Assembly (NCBI RefSeq): GCF_009765905.1
Contig: NZ_LMUO01000019.1
Coordinates: forward strand, 912,292-976,291
Reading direction: 5' to 3'
DNA from: Mucilaginibacter sp. L196
Lineage (GTDB): Bacteria; Bacteroidota; Bacteroidia; Sphingobacteriales; Sphingobacteriaceae
DNA: 64,000 nucleotides
In this document: one piece after another, positions 32,327 to 42,158 of the stretch
Position numbering within the stretch: position 1 is the first letter of the stretch
Layout: each line of letters opens with the position of its first letter
Translations under genes and position numbers: made by a program
Notes under the pieces: generated by a model
Told to the model about the DNA's origin: nothing
The model's input: only the letters and a program-made list of their open reading frames with translations
The model's database searches: none

Positions 32327-32472
32327 TATTTTTGGACGTCTTAAAGGCGAGGTTTCAAATAGGTTTACAAATCTTAAATTAAGATACTATAAGTACTACT
32401 TTTTGGTTAGAGGTGGTTGTTTAGAGTGATTGATAGCAGACCGGAAGATTATTCTTTCGGTCTGTTTTTTTT
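32327..32472 (+). ncRNA. Candidate small RNA between the DUF4126-like gene and the next minus gene
   Basis: TATTTTTG at 32327-32334 is a full -7 match. No ORF follows. The non-coding stretch ends in a strong terminator (CAGACCGGAAGA with TCTTTCGGTCTG at 32437-32464, then eight T). A transcript of about 130 nt would result. The -33 TTG is 27 nt away, which is too far, so the promoter is uncertain. No Rfam family was recognised. Confidence 0.4.
32437..32472 (+). terminator. Strong hairpin terminator
   Basis: A 12-bp stem (one G-T pair) with a TTAT loop and a T8 run. It lies 177 bp after the preceding stop codon, unusually far for a terminator of that gene. Confidence 0.85.
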
Positions 32473-32890
32473 AATTCTCGTTCAAATTTAAAAGCTTCCA
32501 GCTACTTTCATCAGCCACTGCGCCACCTTTATATTTTAACGTTATTTCGAAGTTTGTTTTTAAAGCATCACCACCATTGGTCTTAGTATTAACAACTGAA
32601 CGTATAATAAAAATGGAATCAGCTTTTTTGCCATATTCATACCCGTCTTCAGAAAAACTTGCACCGTTCCCTTTTAATGTTGGCAGTACAAATTGTTTAG
32701 CAATGTTATACACCTCGTTGCTTGATGGCATGCCAGTAAACAATGTGTTTATATCATTATCGCCTGATAAGGCAAATTTGACAACGATCACTATAAATAT
32801 TACTACCAAAGCAAATATTATCCATAGCGCTTTTTTGGCTGATTTTTTCTTCTGTTTTTTATGCGCCAGATAATTCTTTTGCGGCTCCAT
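32471..32890 (-). CDS. Single-pass membrane protein of unknown function
   Basis: A 139-residue protein. A basic N-terminal tail (HKKQKKKSAKK) is followed by one transmembrane helix at about residues 22-43 (ALWIIFALVVIFIVIVVKFAL) and a 95-residue periplasmic domain. That domain has alternating strand-like segments (ADSIFIIRSVVNTKTNGG, KTNFEITLKYKGG, SSWKLLNLNEN), reminiscent of small DUF domains that resemble the Coa1/cytochrome-oxidase assembly fold, although I cannot assign it. It stands alone before the PorP/SprF-cargo pair, 33 bp downstream of it in the same direction, and could be in that operon. Confidence 0.65.
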   Translation of the reverse strand: MEPQKNYLAHKKQKKKSAKKALWIIFALVVIFIVIVVKFALSGDNDINTLFTGMPSSNEVYNIAKQFVLPTLKGNGASFSEDGYEYGKKADSIFIIRSVVNTKTNGGDALKTNFEITLKYKGGAVADESSWKLLNLNEN

Positions 32891-32923
32891 TAAAATTGTT
32901 GTAAGGCTAATTATGTTATAAAA

Positions 32924-33964
32924 TTAGTAAAAGTCATAACAATGTGTATTACCCTCAAATTTAGGAGGGGTATCCACACGGTTAGGGTTTATGGTTTGAT
33001 AATTGAAACTTCCTTCGCTGCTGCCACTTGTGCCACCGTAACTTAAGCCTGAAACCTGAGCGTCGTGACTTACCCCTAACCTGAATTTCTCTCCCGAGTC
33101 TCTGTTTACAAACAAATCAAACACAAGCGACAGTACCAACGCACTCGGGCCACTTTGCCCGCCCGAACGATACATCAACCCGGCACTTACACTGCGGTGC
33201 TTATATTCAATCCCTGCAGCAGTCGACTGTGACGAAGATTGCCTGTAGTACACCACAGATGGGATTAAGTATGATTTTTCATCATCGCTCATGTTCTCAT
33301 CAGCGTCCAGATCCAGTCGGTATGTCATGTAAGCCGTAGTACGGAATGGTAATTTAACAGGCACACCTGTAAATGAATCATTAGGGCTGTTAAGATGCTG
33401 TGTTGCCCCACCCACCATGAAATTTCCAACCACCAGGTTAATCCCGGCACCGGTGTCGAAATAATATTTATTGTTAAATGCTAACGCATCCGCCGCCGAT
33501 GAAGCACCTGGAATTATCCCGAGTTGTGGATCTATCTGATCATCAAATACTAACTTACTGTAGTCAATATTCCTGTTGCCAACACCTGCCTGTATCCCGA
33601 ACGATAGTATATAATCATCAGAGCCCACACTATACGAGTATATGCCCGCAATGCTATTTGTATTCAAAAATTGGCCTCCCTCGCTACTGCGGTTAAACAT
33701 TAAGCCCACACCGCCACCAAATTGGGGTATATTGTAATCCATCTCGGCGGTAAAATAATTAGACGGACTACCGGATGTAGTATACTGTGTACGATAATTA
33801 AAGTTCGCCCTAAAATCACCCTGAAACTGGCCGTTTAAAGCTGGATTTAAATAAACCGGGGCATTAAAATATTGTGAATATAGGTGATCCTGCCCACGGG
33901 CATTCAATCCTGCAAGCAGCAAAACAGTAACATATAATATATATCGCTTTCTCAAATCCATCAT
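32924..33964 (-). CDS. PorP/SprF-family T9SS outer-membrane protein
   Basis: A 346-residue protein with a Sec signal (MMDLRKRYILYVTVLLLAGLNARGQ) and the PorP/SprF pattern: DHLYSQYFNAPVYLNPALNGQFQGDFRANFNYRTQY, then a beta-barrel of about 14 strands. PorP/SprF proteins help surface delivery or anchoring of T9SS cargo with a type B C-terminal domain. Its ATG overlaps the stop of the giant cargo gene by 4 bp (ATGA), the usual pairing of a gliding-type cargo with its own PorP/SprF. Membrane location is the outer membrane. Confidence 0.9.
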   Translation of the reverse strand: MMDLRKRYILYVTVLLLAGLNARGQDHLYSQYFNAPVYLNPALNGQFQGDFRANFNYRTQYTTSGSPSNYFTAEMDYNIPQFGGGVGLMFNRSSEGGQFLNTNSIAGIYSYSVGSDDYILSFGIQAGVGNRNIDYSKLVFDDQIDPQLGIIPGASSAADALAFNNKYYFDTGAGINLVVGNFMVGGATQHLNSPNDSFTGVPVKLPFRTTAYMTYRLDLDADENMSDDEKSYLIPSVVYYRQSSSQSTAAGIEYKHRSVSAGLMYRSGGQSGPSALVLSLVFDLFVNRDSGEKFRLGVSHDAQVSGLSYGGTSGSSEGSFNYQTINPNRVDTPPKFEGNTHCYDFY

Positions 33965-36900
33965 CTTATTAAATTAACTGTTCCCGTTCTTTTGGGCAAA
34001 GAATTATTGTAGGACATTCCATTCCAAACCGACCCGTTTATAAAAGTGGCCGATGCCTGCCATATATAAGCTCCCTGCTGCATCAGCACGCCCCTAAACA
34101 TGCCATCCCAACCCTCAACCGGCGATCCTTTGCTATCAAGTTTATTAGTTTCCCAAAGCAATTGTCCGTAATTATTGAATATTTGTAATTCCCATGTTTT
34201 AATACCTGAACCTTTGGCCATAAATAACCGCAGATCATAAGCAGAGCCGGTTGGCATAAACGCGTTGGGCAAAAATAATTGGCCAGGTGTACCGGTAACC
34301 CTTACAATATGTGTAACCTCACTGGTGCATGATCCATTATTGCTAATAATCAACTTTACCTGATAATAACCAGTATCAGCATAGCGATGCGAGGGATTTC
34401 GACCTGTAGAACTTGTACCATCACCAAAATCCCATGCCCAGCTAGATGGTGGACCCGTACTTTGATCAATAAACGAGAATTCATAGTTGGGTATAGTAAC
34501 CACACTATCGGGTTGTTCAGTAAACTGCGCAATTAGAGGGGCATTCACATTTATAGTTTGTACTGTTGAATCAGCACATCCGGTAACCGTATTCGTTGCA
34601 GTTAATGTAACGGTGAATGGCGATTTCTTAAAATTATAATAATGCGGCTTTGGGGTAAAACTATACTCTGGCGTCGATCCGTCACCAAAATTCCAGGTAT
34701 AGCTTAATGATCCGGGTGGGGTAGTACCGTTTTGGGTAGTGGTATTTAAAAAGGATATCGTGGCAGCACAATTCACATCGGTCGTAAACGCCGGCTGTGG
34801 AACAGGGTAAACCGTAATAGCTATTTTCGCAGACTCTATGCCCTGTGGCGAACAATTGTTAGCCGCTGTTATGCTTACCGAATAACTGCCGGCAATAGTA
34901 AATATATAAGGTAAGTTGGCTGTACCTGCAATAGGTTGTTCAATTAAATTTCCGTTAACATCATAAATATTATAATGATAAGAACTGCCACCACTTGAAT
35001 TATTTACAAATGATACGTTCAGCGGCGCGCAACCGGAGCTTACATTATTTAAAATATACATCTGCGGTGTTACTGTTGGTGGCGAAATAACTATAGGTAT
35101 ATTATTAGTAGTAGCAGATGTGCCGCAAGGCCCAAATGCTGTCATATACACGGTATACTGTGTAGGTGTGTTAACATTAAGGGAGGTAAATATGGCGTCG
35201 GTTTTGTCGGTTTTATCTATTTCCTGCACTAAAGTATTGCCGTTATATAAATAAAACTTGTACGATACATTGTTGCCCGGCGAAACGTTTTGTACATCTA
35301 ATGTAAACGGCGCGCATCCTGTTGTTTGTAGCGGCAATATCGCGGCTATTACCTTATCCGATGTGATGTGTATAGTATCATAAACCGGCGGGCGCTGATT
35401 ACAATTACTCAGCACACTAAGCGATACTATGTAAGTTGTATCGGTTCCGTTTGTTGTTTCCTTAAAAAAATGTTGTGGGCTTGCTGAGATTGATGTTGTA
35501 CCATCGCCAAAATTCCACAAAAACGAAGATCCGGATTGGTTATTTGATGTGTTTGTAAAGGTAACCGTTTGTGAGCCGCAGGAGTTAATAGTACTACCCT
35601 TAAAGCTTGCTATTACATCGGCCTTATCAATAATGGTAACCTGTGCCTGGCTACTGGCGCATGCGGTGGCACCAATTATGGTCCAGCTGAACGAGTAGGC
35701 GTTGCCACCTATCAAATTACTTATCGTGGTTTGATAATTGCTTGTATCGGCAAAAGTTACCGGGCTCCCTGATGTTTGATGCCAAACACCGGCATTACTG
35801 CCCGGACTGTTTCCCATTAAAGTATACGTTGTAGCCCCGCAAAGGCTGGTATCGCGACCGGCATTGGCAATAGGTGCGGGTTGGCTTACAGTTATAGTAG
35901 TAATTGTAGATGCAGAAGTATTACATGGGTTATTTTGAACAATAGCCTTGTATTGCGTGGTTTGTGTAAGGTTTTTATATAAGAGTATAGTAAGCGTATC
36001 TAATGGGGTAACGGTTTGCCATGTAGCGCCATCATTTACAGATTGTTGCCACATTACAATCTTTCCTACCTGGCCGGTTAGGTTTATTTGGCCGCTATTG
36101 CTGGTTGCACAAACAGTTGTTGGCCCGGTAGCTGCAGTAACGCCGGGTACGGTTTGCGCGTTATCAGTTATGGTAACTTCTGCCTGGCTATTGGCGCATG
36201 GCGAAGCTCCTTTTATGGTCCAGCTAAACATATAAACATTACCACCCTGCAAATTGCTTACTGTAGTTGAGTAATTGGTGGAGTCGGAAAAAGTAACGAC
36301 CGGGCCCGAAATCAGGTGCCAAACGCCGGAGTTCGCACCCGGGCTATTCCCTTGTAACTTGTAAGTGGTAGCTGCACAAAGGGTTGTATCTTTCCCTGCA
36401 TTTGCTGTCGGCGCAGGTTGGTTTACGGTAATAGTAGTAATAGTAGATGCAGAAGTACTACATGGGTTATTTTGAACAATAGCCTTGTATTGCGTTGTTT
36501 GTGTAAGGTTTTTATACAAGAGTATAGTAAGCGTATCTAATGGAGCAACGGCTTGCCATGTAGCGCCATTATCTACAGATTGTTGCCACATTATTATCTT
36601 TCCTACCTGGCCGGTTAGGTTTATTTGGCCGCTATTGTTGTTTGCACAAACAGTTGTTGGCCCGGTAGCTGCAGTAACGCCGGGTACGGTTTGCACGTTA
36701 TCAGTTATTGTAACTTCTGCCTGGCTATTGGCGCATGGCGAAGCTCCTTTTATGGTCCAGCTAAACATATAAATACTACCACCCTGCAAATTGCTTACTG
36801 TAGTTGAGTAATTGGTGGAGTCGGAAAAAGTAACGACCGGCCCCGAAATCTGATGCCAAACGCCGGAGTTCGCACCCGGGCTATTCCCTTGTAAATTGTA

Positions 36901-39900
36901 AGTGGTAGCTGCACAAAGTGTTGTGTCTTTTCCTGCATTTGCTGTCGGCGCAGGTTGGTTTACGGTAATAGTAGTAACAGTAGATGCAAGTATACTGCAT
37001 ACGTTATTTTGAACAATCGCCTTATATTGAGTTGTTTCGGTTAAGTTTTTATATAAAAGTGTTGTAAGCGTATCTAGTGGAGCAACGGCCTGCCATGTAG
37101 CACCATTATCTACAGATTGTTGCCACATTACTACCTTTCCTACCTGCCCGGTTAAATTTATTTGCCCACTGTTTGCATTAGCACAAACAGTTGTTGCCCC
37201 TGTTGCTGCCGTAACACCGGATACCGTTTGTTTATTATCGGTTATGGTAACTACACTTTGTGATTGGCAGCCCGAACCTGTGGTTATAGTCCATTTAAAT
37301 TGATATATATTGCCGGGTATCAAGCCTGAAACCGTTGGGTTTGCTGTCGTATCATTACTAAAAGTAACACCAGATCCGCTCGATACGGTCCATTTACCAT
37401 TGCCAAATTCAGGTGAATTGCCATTTAAGGTATATGAGCTTGCCCCGCATAAGGCTGTATCTTTCCCGGCAACTGCGGTTACCGGTACCGGGTCAACAGT
37501 AACTACAGCGGTTACGGAACTACCCTGGCAACCACCGGCGCTGTAAGGTATTATGGTATAAGTTACATTGGCCGGGCTTGTTCCATTGTTTATCAATATA
37601 TCTTTTATGGTAGTAGTACTAACAGTTGTACTTTGGTTAGTATTGCCGCTAACACCTGTAGGCGCAGTACTGGTCCATGTATATTTTGTTCCGCCAAGCT
37701 TAGTGGTCAGATTAATATTTGCAGGTTGATTGCTGCAAGTTATAGCATTGGTGGCTGTTGCCGTAAGTATAGGTAATGGCGTAACTGTAACGTTTAATGT
37801 TGCAGGCGTACCCGGGCAACCATTGCTGCTGATAGGGGTAATGGTATATGCTATTACCGCATTTGTAGTTGCTGTAGGATCCGTATTGATAAGCGAATCG
37901 ACAATGATGCTTGTAGTACCTGACGCACCAAAGCCAGTAGCACTTCCAGATATAAGTTGGGCTGTCCACGTAAAAGTGCTGCCTGCATTATTGGATGTGA
38001 TCTGGTAATTTAGCCGTTGGTTACTGCATAAAGTTTTTGTAAGGGCGCTGGTAACAGTACCAATTGGTGTAATGGTGATAATAACACTACTGGTAATTAA
38101 ATTACAGGGTGACGCGTTAGATGTTGTAGCTTGTAAACTAAGGGTAACATGCCCGACAGTTATTTCAGCGGCGGAAGGTTTATAGGTTGTGCTTAATGAA
38201 TCTGCACTTGGGGTATACGTGCCGGCGCCACCTATCCATTTATAATTAATTATTCCTGTGCCGGTAATTTTCCCCCTTAAATTGGCACTGGTTCCGGCGC
38301 AAATACTGGTGTCATTACCGGCAATAACTGTAGGCGATTGCTGGAATGTGATATGTTGCGGTGTAGAAGTAACCAGGCCACAAATATTTTGCTGTGTTAC
38401 AGTTATAGTATAGGTAGCATAATCGGTGAAAATTATGTGAGGATATTTACTGCTCGATGAATATCCTGGTGCATAATTATAAGCACCGCCTGTTACTGTC
38501 CACGCGTAGGTATTAGCCTGGGGTTGCGTTGTGCCGGTTAATATGGTATAGGTTTTACTTGTTGTTAACGAATCAAACTTTAGTGTTTGATTCGTTCCGC
38601 ATATCGAAAAATCGGGAGACAGCTTTGCTACTGCTGTTGCATCAACTACAATGGTATCAATTATGGGGGCCTTTACTGTACCGCAACTGGCTGTTGTGAT
38701 AGATAGTGATATCTTATATATACCGCTAGAGGTGAATGTGAAATTCGGCTGCGCGCTGGTAGCATTAAATGTAACACCTGTTGATGGTGTTACCGACCAT
38801 GTGTAAGTTAAGCTGTTATTACAGGTAGTATCAACAATCGATGTATTAATAGGCGTTACAGGGCCATTCCCAATACAAATATTTTTCTGTGCAATAGTAA
38901 AACTTGGCTGAGGCGGGTTTTGCACACAAATAGTTTGAGTAAAGTCAGTCGGCTGACATCCCGTACCGCTAATCGGATTCACTAAATGCAGCGATATAAT
39001 GTGCGATCCTTCGGTGAGCGTAGTAACAAAGTTTTTGTTAAGCGGATAACCTGCTCCAACGATAGTACCATCAACCGACCAATTGTACCTGGCACTTGAC
39101 GCATTATTACAAGGTTGAGGGATTGATGTATTTATAAATGACACAGCAGTTCCTGTACAGGCCACCGCAGGCCCTGTAAAAGCATTTATAGGTACATTAT
39201 ATATTTGTGCATCATCGCTTACTACAGTGCCTATCTTACCGCAATACTGGTTAGTTGTATAATAATTTACCGGGAATGCGTCTGTATTCGTTCCTGCCGT
39301 ATAACCGCATGATGTTTTTGTATAGGTATGTGTAATTAATCCGTTAAGCGCTCTTATTTGGCAGAATGTATAAACACCGTTTGGTGTACCATCTCCCCAA
39401 CTAATGGTGTATAAATTACCTGGGAAATTATTCTGAATACCTGTAGCCGATGTATAATCAACAGTATAAGTTAACTGCGCAGCTCCATTGACCAAACAAG
39501 CTTGGGCACCGCCAACTGTGCCAAAATTTGTGTTTACAACATTGTTTATTAATTGATAAGAGTAGGTGCTTACAACACCGGAAGCACTTACCGACCTAAC
39601 TGTTACTAAATAGGTAGCTGCATTTGCTGTAAAAGTATATGAGGGATTTAGACCAACATTACCGGCTTCAACAGTTTGAGTAGACTCGTTGTAAAATGTA
39701 GCTGTAGTAGTAGATCCACTTGATGATGCATTGGTGAAAATATATTGCATCCCGTTTGATCCGCTGCATGTGCCATAAGTATCTGGATAGGTGGCGTTTC
39801 CTATTTCCGTAGATGGACAGGTTGCCGCAGCTGTGATACCTGTGGCTGCTGATATCGTAAATGTATTTGATATAGTACTGGCCACCGCCGGACTGGAAGA

Positions 39901-40224
39901 TTTAATAAGGAAAGTATATGTCCCGGCCGCTGTACCTGCAGGTACTTTAAAATTAAATGCGGTACCATAAAAGTTTTGGATCGTATCAACCGGAGCGCCC
40001 GGTATGGGGTTACCGGATGCATCACATAAATAAAGGCTGTAAACGTTATTGGTATTTATACATCCGGAGGCATCGTTAACTGTAAATGGTACCGCGATTG
40101 TTGATCCGCTACCATACGGCCCCGGATCAACACTGCCAACAGTAATTGTTTGCGCAATTAATGAGGTAAATGCAAATAATAGGGGTAAAACCAGAAATAC
40201 ACTTTTGGCAAAAAACTTATTCAT
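33961..40224 (-). CDS. Giant T9SS-secreted PKD-domain protein with repeat modules
   Basis: A 2087-residue protein with a Sec signal (MNKFFAKSVFLVLPLLFAFTSLIA), many Ig/PKD-like domains (for example FLWNFGDGTT, YTWNFGDGSTPE and WAWDFGDGTSSTGRNPSHRYADTG) and a C-terminal gliding-motility-type domain (FLPNAFMPTGSAYDLRLF to SLPKRTGTVNLIR) for T9SS export. Residues about 915-1530 hold alternating modules: one with AGKDTxLC...VTITDN, one with VTAATG...MWQQSVDNGATWQ...YKAIVQNN. Three copies repeat with an exact 537-bp (179-residue) period. It is probably a cell-surface adhesin. The gene directly downstream encodes PorP/SprF. The high Ser/Thr/Cys content and Cys pairs suggest disulfide-stabilised domains. 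Confidence 0.9.
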   Translation of the reverse strand: MNKFFAKSVFLVLPLLFAFTSLIAQTITVGSVDPGPYGSGSTIAVPFTVNDASGCINTNNVYSLYLCDASGNPIPGAPVDTIQNFYGTAFNFKVPAGTAAGTYTFLIKSSSPAVASTISNTFTISAATGITAAATCPSTEIGNATYPDTYGTCSGSNGMQYIFTNASSSGSTTTATFYNESTQTVEAGNVGLNPSYTFTANAATYLVTVRSVSASGVVSTYSYQLINNVVNTNFGTVGGAQACLVNGAAQLTYTVDYTSATGIQNNFPGNLYTISWGDGTPNGVYTFCQIRALNGLITHTYTKTSCGYTAGTNTDAFPVNYYTTNQYCGKIGTVVSDDAQIYNVPINAFTGPAVACTGTAVSFINTSIPQPCNNASSARYNWSVDGTIVGAGYPLNKNFVTTLTEGSHIISLHLVNPISGTGCQPTDFTQTICVQNPPQPSFTIAQKNICIGNGPVTPINTSIVDTTCNNSLTYTWSVTPSTGVTFNATSAQPNFTFTSSGIYKISLSITTASCGTVKAPIIDTIVVDATAVAKLSPDFSICGTNQTLKFDSLTTSKTYTILTGTTQPQANTYAWTVTGGAYNYAPGYSSSSKYPHIIFTDYATYTITVTQQNICGLVTSTPQHITFQQSPTVIAGNDTSICAGTSANLRGKITGTGIINYKWIGGAGTYTPSADSLSTTYKPSAAEITVGHVTLSLQATTSNASPCNLITSSVIITITPIGTVTSALTKTLCSNQRLNYQITSNNAGSTFTWTAQLISGSATGFGASGTTSIIVDSLINTDPTATTNAVIAYTITPISSNGCPGTPATLNVTVTPLPILTATATNAITCSNQPANINLTTKLGGTKYTWTSTAPTGVSGNTNQSTTVSTTTIKDILINNGTSPANVTYTIIPYSAGGCQGSSVTAVVTVDPVPVTAVAGKDTALCGASSYTLNGNSPEFGNGKWTVSSGSGVTFSNDTTANPTVSGLIPGNIYQFKWTITTGSGCQSQSVVTITDNKQTVSGVTAATGATTVCANANSGQINLTGQVGKVVMWQQSVDNGATWQAVAPLDTLTTLLYKNLTETTQYKAIVQNNVCSILASTVTTITVNQPAPTANAGKDTTLCAATTYNLQGNSPGANSGVWHQISGPVVTFSDSTNYSTTVSNLQGGSIYMFSWTIKGASPCANSQAEVTITDNVQTVPGVTAATGPTTVCANNNSGQINLTGQVGKIIMWQQSVDNGATWQAVAPLDTLTILLYKNLTQTTQYKAIVQNNPCSTSASTITTITVNQPAPTANAGKDTTLCAATTYKLQGNSPGANSGVWHLISGPVVTFSDSTNYSTTVSNLQGGNVYMFSWTIKGASPCANSQAEVTITDNAQTVPGVTAATGPTTVCATSNSGQINLTGQVGKIVMWQQSVNDGATWQTVTPLDTLTILLYKNLTQTTQYKAIVQNNPCNTSASTITTITVSQPAPIANAGRDTSLCGATTYTLMGNSPGSNAGVWHQTSGSPVTFADTSNYQTTISNLIGGNAYSFSWTIIGATACASSQAQVTIIDKADVIASFKGSTINSCGSQTVTFTNTSNNQSGSSFLWNFGDGTTSISASPQHFFKETTNGTDTTYIVSLSVLSNCNQRPPVYDTIHITSDKVIAAILPLQTTGCAPFTLDVQNVSPGNNVSYKFYLYNGNTLVQEIDKTDKTDAIFTSLNVNTPTQYTVYMTAFGPCGTSATTNNIPIVISPPTVTPQMYILNNVSSGCAPLNVSFVNNSSGGSSYHYNIYDVNGNLIEQPIAGTANLPYIFTIAGSYSVSITAANNCSPQGIESAKIAITVYPVPQPAFTTDVNCAATISFLNTTTQNGTTPPGSLSYTWNFGDGSTPEYSFTPKPHYYNFKKSPFTVTLTATNTVTGCADSTVQTINVNAPLIAQFTEQPDSVVTIPNYEFSFIDQSTGPPSSWAWDFGDGTSSTGRNPSHRYADTGYYQVKLIISNNGSCTSEVTHIVRVTGTPGQLFLPNAFMPTGSAYDLRLFMAKGSGIKTWELQIFNNYGQLLWETNKLDSKGSPVEGWDGMFRGVLMQQGAYIWQASATFINGSVWNGMSYNNSLPKRTGTVNLIR
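35620..37490 (-). repeat. Tandem 537-bp coding repeats within the giant protein gene
   Basis: The same DNA word (AATAGCC/AATCGCC start of the YKAIVQNN segment) recurs at 35941, 36478 and 37015, exactly 537 bp apart. The two copies nearest the 3' end differ at only a few positions over at least 90 bp, and the third is more diverged. The modules run A1-B1-A2-B2-A3-B3-A4, each A about 85 and each B about 95 residues. No indels between copies disturb the reading frame. Confidence 0.85.
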
Positions 40225-40398
40225 CCACTTACACGGGCTTCAGCTAAAAAGTCATTTTAAATTAGTAAGAAAAATAGCATTCCATAAACATATCATATGT
40301 TGCTATTCATCAGTTGCCTTTTCTACGAAAGAGGATATATTCTTGTTGCAAAAATTTAAGAATTAGTTAAAATTTCCGTGATGGAATTAACTGTCAGG

Positions 40399-41637
40399 TT
40401 AACCAAAAAAGAGATAAGAAATTAATATTGCCGTAACTATTCCTGCAAAATCAGCAATGAGCATTGCCGGTACAGTGTATCGTGTTTTTTTAATATTAAC
40501 CGCACCGAAATATAAGGCGACAATGTAAAATGTGGTATCAGCAGTGCCATATAAAACGCTCGACATATGCCCTATAAAGCTATCCGGCCCATGAATTTTT
40601 AAGTTATCCAGCATCAATGCCCGGGCACCTGAACCACTTAGTGGTCGCAGGAAAGCAATCGGCAACACATCAACAAAACGGGTATCCATATTAAAATGGC
40701 TAAAGAACCATTTAAAACCATCGCCCAAATATGTTAATGCACCGCTTGTCCTGAATAAGCTTACCGCTACCAGTAAACCCACTAAATAAGGTATTATTTT
40801 GACTGATATTTCAAATCCTTCTTTAGCGCCTTCAATAAAAGCTTCAAATACATTTATTTTTTTGCGTAATCCGCCTAAAATAAAAATAACCGGTATGCCC
40901 AGATACATCATATTACTAAACACACCTGAAAACGCGCTGATCTGCGACTTATTCAAGAATGCAGTAAAATACCATATCAACAAACCAAGAAAAGCGCTTA
41001 TACCCAACAGCCAGCTTAAAACAACCTTATCAAAAAGGTTTATCTTTTGTTTGATGGATACAACAATCAAACCGGCAACGGTTGCTACATAAGTAGCCAC
41101 TATACAGGGGATAAAAATATCAGTAGGATCTTTAGAATGAAAAATAGCACGCTGCGCTATAATTGCGATAGGTAAAATAGTAAGCCCCGAAGCATGCAAC
41201 ACCAAAAACATGATCTGCGAATTGGATGCAGTCTCTTTATCCTGGTTCAACTCCTGCAGATCACTCATGGCCTTTAAGCCAAGTGGAGTAGCGGCATTAT
41301 CCAACCCCAATAAATTAGCCGAAAAGTTTAGCATCATTTGGCCTATAGCAGGGTGGTTTTTAGGTACTTCAGGAAAAAGCTTATTAAAAAATGGGCCTAC
41401 AATTCTTGATAAGAAATTAACAGCTCCGGCTTTCTCGCCAATGCGCATAATACCCAGCCATAACGACATGATGCCGACTAATGGCAACGCAATATCCATA
41501 ACAGCAGATTTGGCTGAATCTAACGTGCCATCTGCCATTAGCCTAAAAATCTCGGTATCGCCAAAAAAAATCAGCTTAACCAGCCCGATTCCAAAAGCGA
41601 TCAAAAAGAAGAATACCCAGATATAATTAAGCGCCAT
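40399..41637 (-). CDS. SpmA/SpmB-type nucleoside-recognition membrane protein (fusion)
   Basis: A 412-residue polytopic inner-membrane protein with two nucleoside-recognition (Gate) domains in tandem. The first has LMADGTLDSAKSAVMDIALPLVGIMSLWLGIM and LGLDNAATPLGLKAMSDLQELN; the second has GAKEGFEISVKIIPYLVGLLVAVSLFRTSGAL and PLSGSGARALMLDNLKIHGPDSFIGHMSSVLYGTADTTFYIVALYFG. These equal SpmA and SpmB of sporulating Firmicutes fused in one chain, as usual in Bacteroidota. The substrate and role are unknown; sporulation is not implied. Alone, divergent from the second DinB-family gene. Confidence 0.85.
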   Translation of the reverse strand: MALNYIWVFFFLIAFGIGLVKLIFFGDTEIFRLMADGTLDSAKSAVMDIALPLVGIMSLWLGIMRIGEKAGAVNFLSRIVGPFFNKLFPEVPKNHPAIGQMMLNFSANLLGLDNAATPLGLKAMSDLQELNQDKETASNSQIMFLVLHASGLTILPIAIIAQRAIFHSKDPTDIFIPCIVATYVATVAGLIVVSIKQKINLFDKVVLSWLLGISAFLGLLIWYFTAFLNKSQISAFSGVFSNMMYLGIPVIFILGGLRKKINVFEAFIEGAKEGFEISVKIIPYLVGLLVAVSLFRTSGALTYLGDGFKWFFSHFNMDTRFVDVLPIAFLRPLSGSGARALMLDNLKIHGPDSFIGHMSSVLYGTADTTFYIVALYFGAVNIKKTRYTVPAMLIADFAGIVTAILISYLFFG

Positions 41638-41716
41638 TATATACTATTGAAGGTTTGAAGATAATTGTTTTTTAATAATTATTGGTAAATTATCAAACTT
41701 TAGGCACATTACTGAT

Positions 41717-42151
41717 ATGGAAGAGATAGTACAAAATTTAGCGGAAGCGATTGACAGTTTTTTAAAGATCGAACAACAAAACATCGACTGGGATTTTAAG
41801 ATCAGAGAAGAAAAGTGGTCGAATAAAGAGATCATCGGGCATTTAATTGACAGTGCACAGGTTAATCTTCAGCGTTTTGTACGCTGTACTTATGAACAAA
41901 ATTTTAAACTGGTATATGCCCAGGATGAATGGGTAGCGGCTTCACATTATCAAAATGCGGATATTAAAGAGGTTTTGGATTTATGGATTTTACTTAACCG
42001 GCAAATCATCAGGGTTTTAATTAACTATCCGGAAGACAGATTAGAAGTAACCTGTGACACTGGCAAAACCGAAGTTCAATCACACTCAGTTAAATGGCTG
42101 GCAGAAGATTACGTAAGACACATGCAACATCATCTGAATCAGATCGCATAA
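41717..42151 (+). CDS. DinB-family (DinB/YfiT-like) protein
   Basis: A 144-residue four-helix-bundle protein. A metal-ligand histidine sits in KEIIGHLIDSAQVNLQRF (about residue 42) and the C-terminal pair in YVRHMQHHLNQI (about 135-140). The family holds metal-dependent thiol transferases and many uncharacterised members. It differs from the first DinB-family protein in the window in sequence but has the same residue scheme. It is followed by an AT-rich stretch with a perfect inverted repeat and the small XRE regulator. Confidence 0.8.
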   Translation: MEEIVQNLAEAIDSFLKIEQQNIDWDFKIREEKWSNKEIIGHLIDSAQVNLQRFVRCTYEQNFKLVYAQDEWVAASHYQNADIKEVLDLWILLNRQIIRVLINYPEDRLEVTCDTGKTEVQSHSVKWLAEDYVRHMQHHLNQIA

Positions 42152-42158
42152 ATTACGA

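Noticed and set aside
36088..36807. Plus-strand frames of 60-95 codons opposite the giant gene, occurring twice with similar sequence.
   Set aside because: They are shadows of the internal repeats of the minus-strand gene, and their similarity follows from the repeats.
35941..37100. Evenly spaced similar segments that resemble a CRISPR-type or other repeat array.
   Set aside because: The spacing is 537 bp, an exact multiple of three, and the segments lie in one long reading frame that codes for repeated protein modules.
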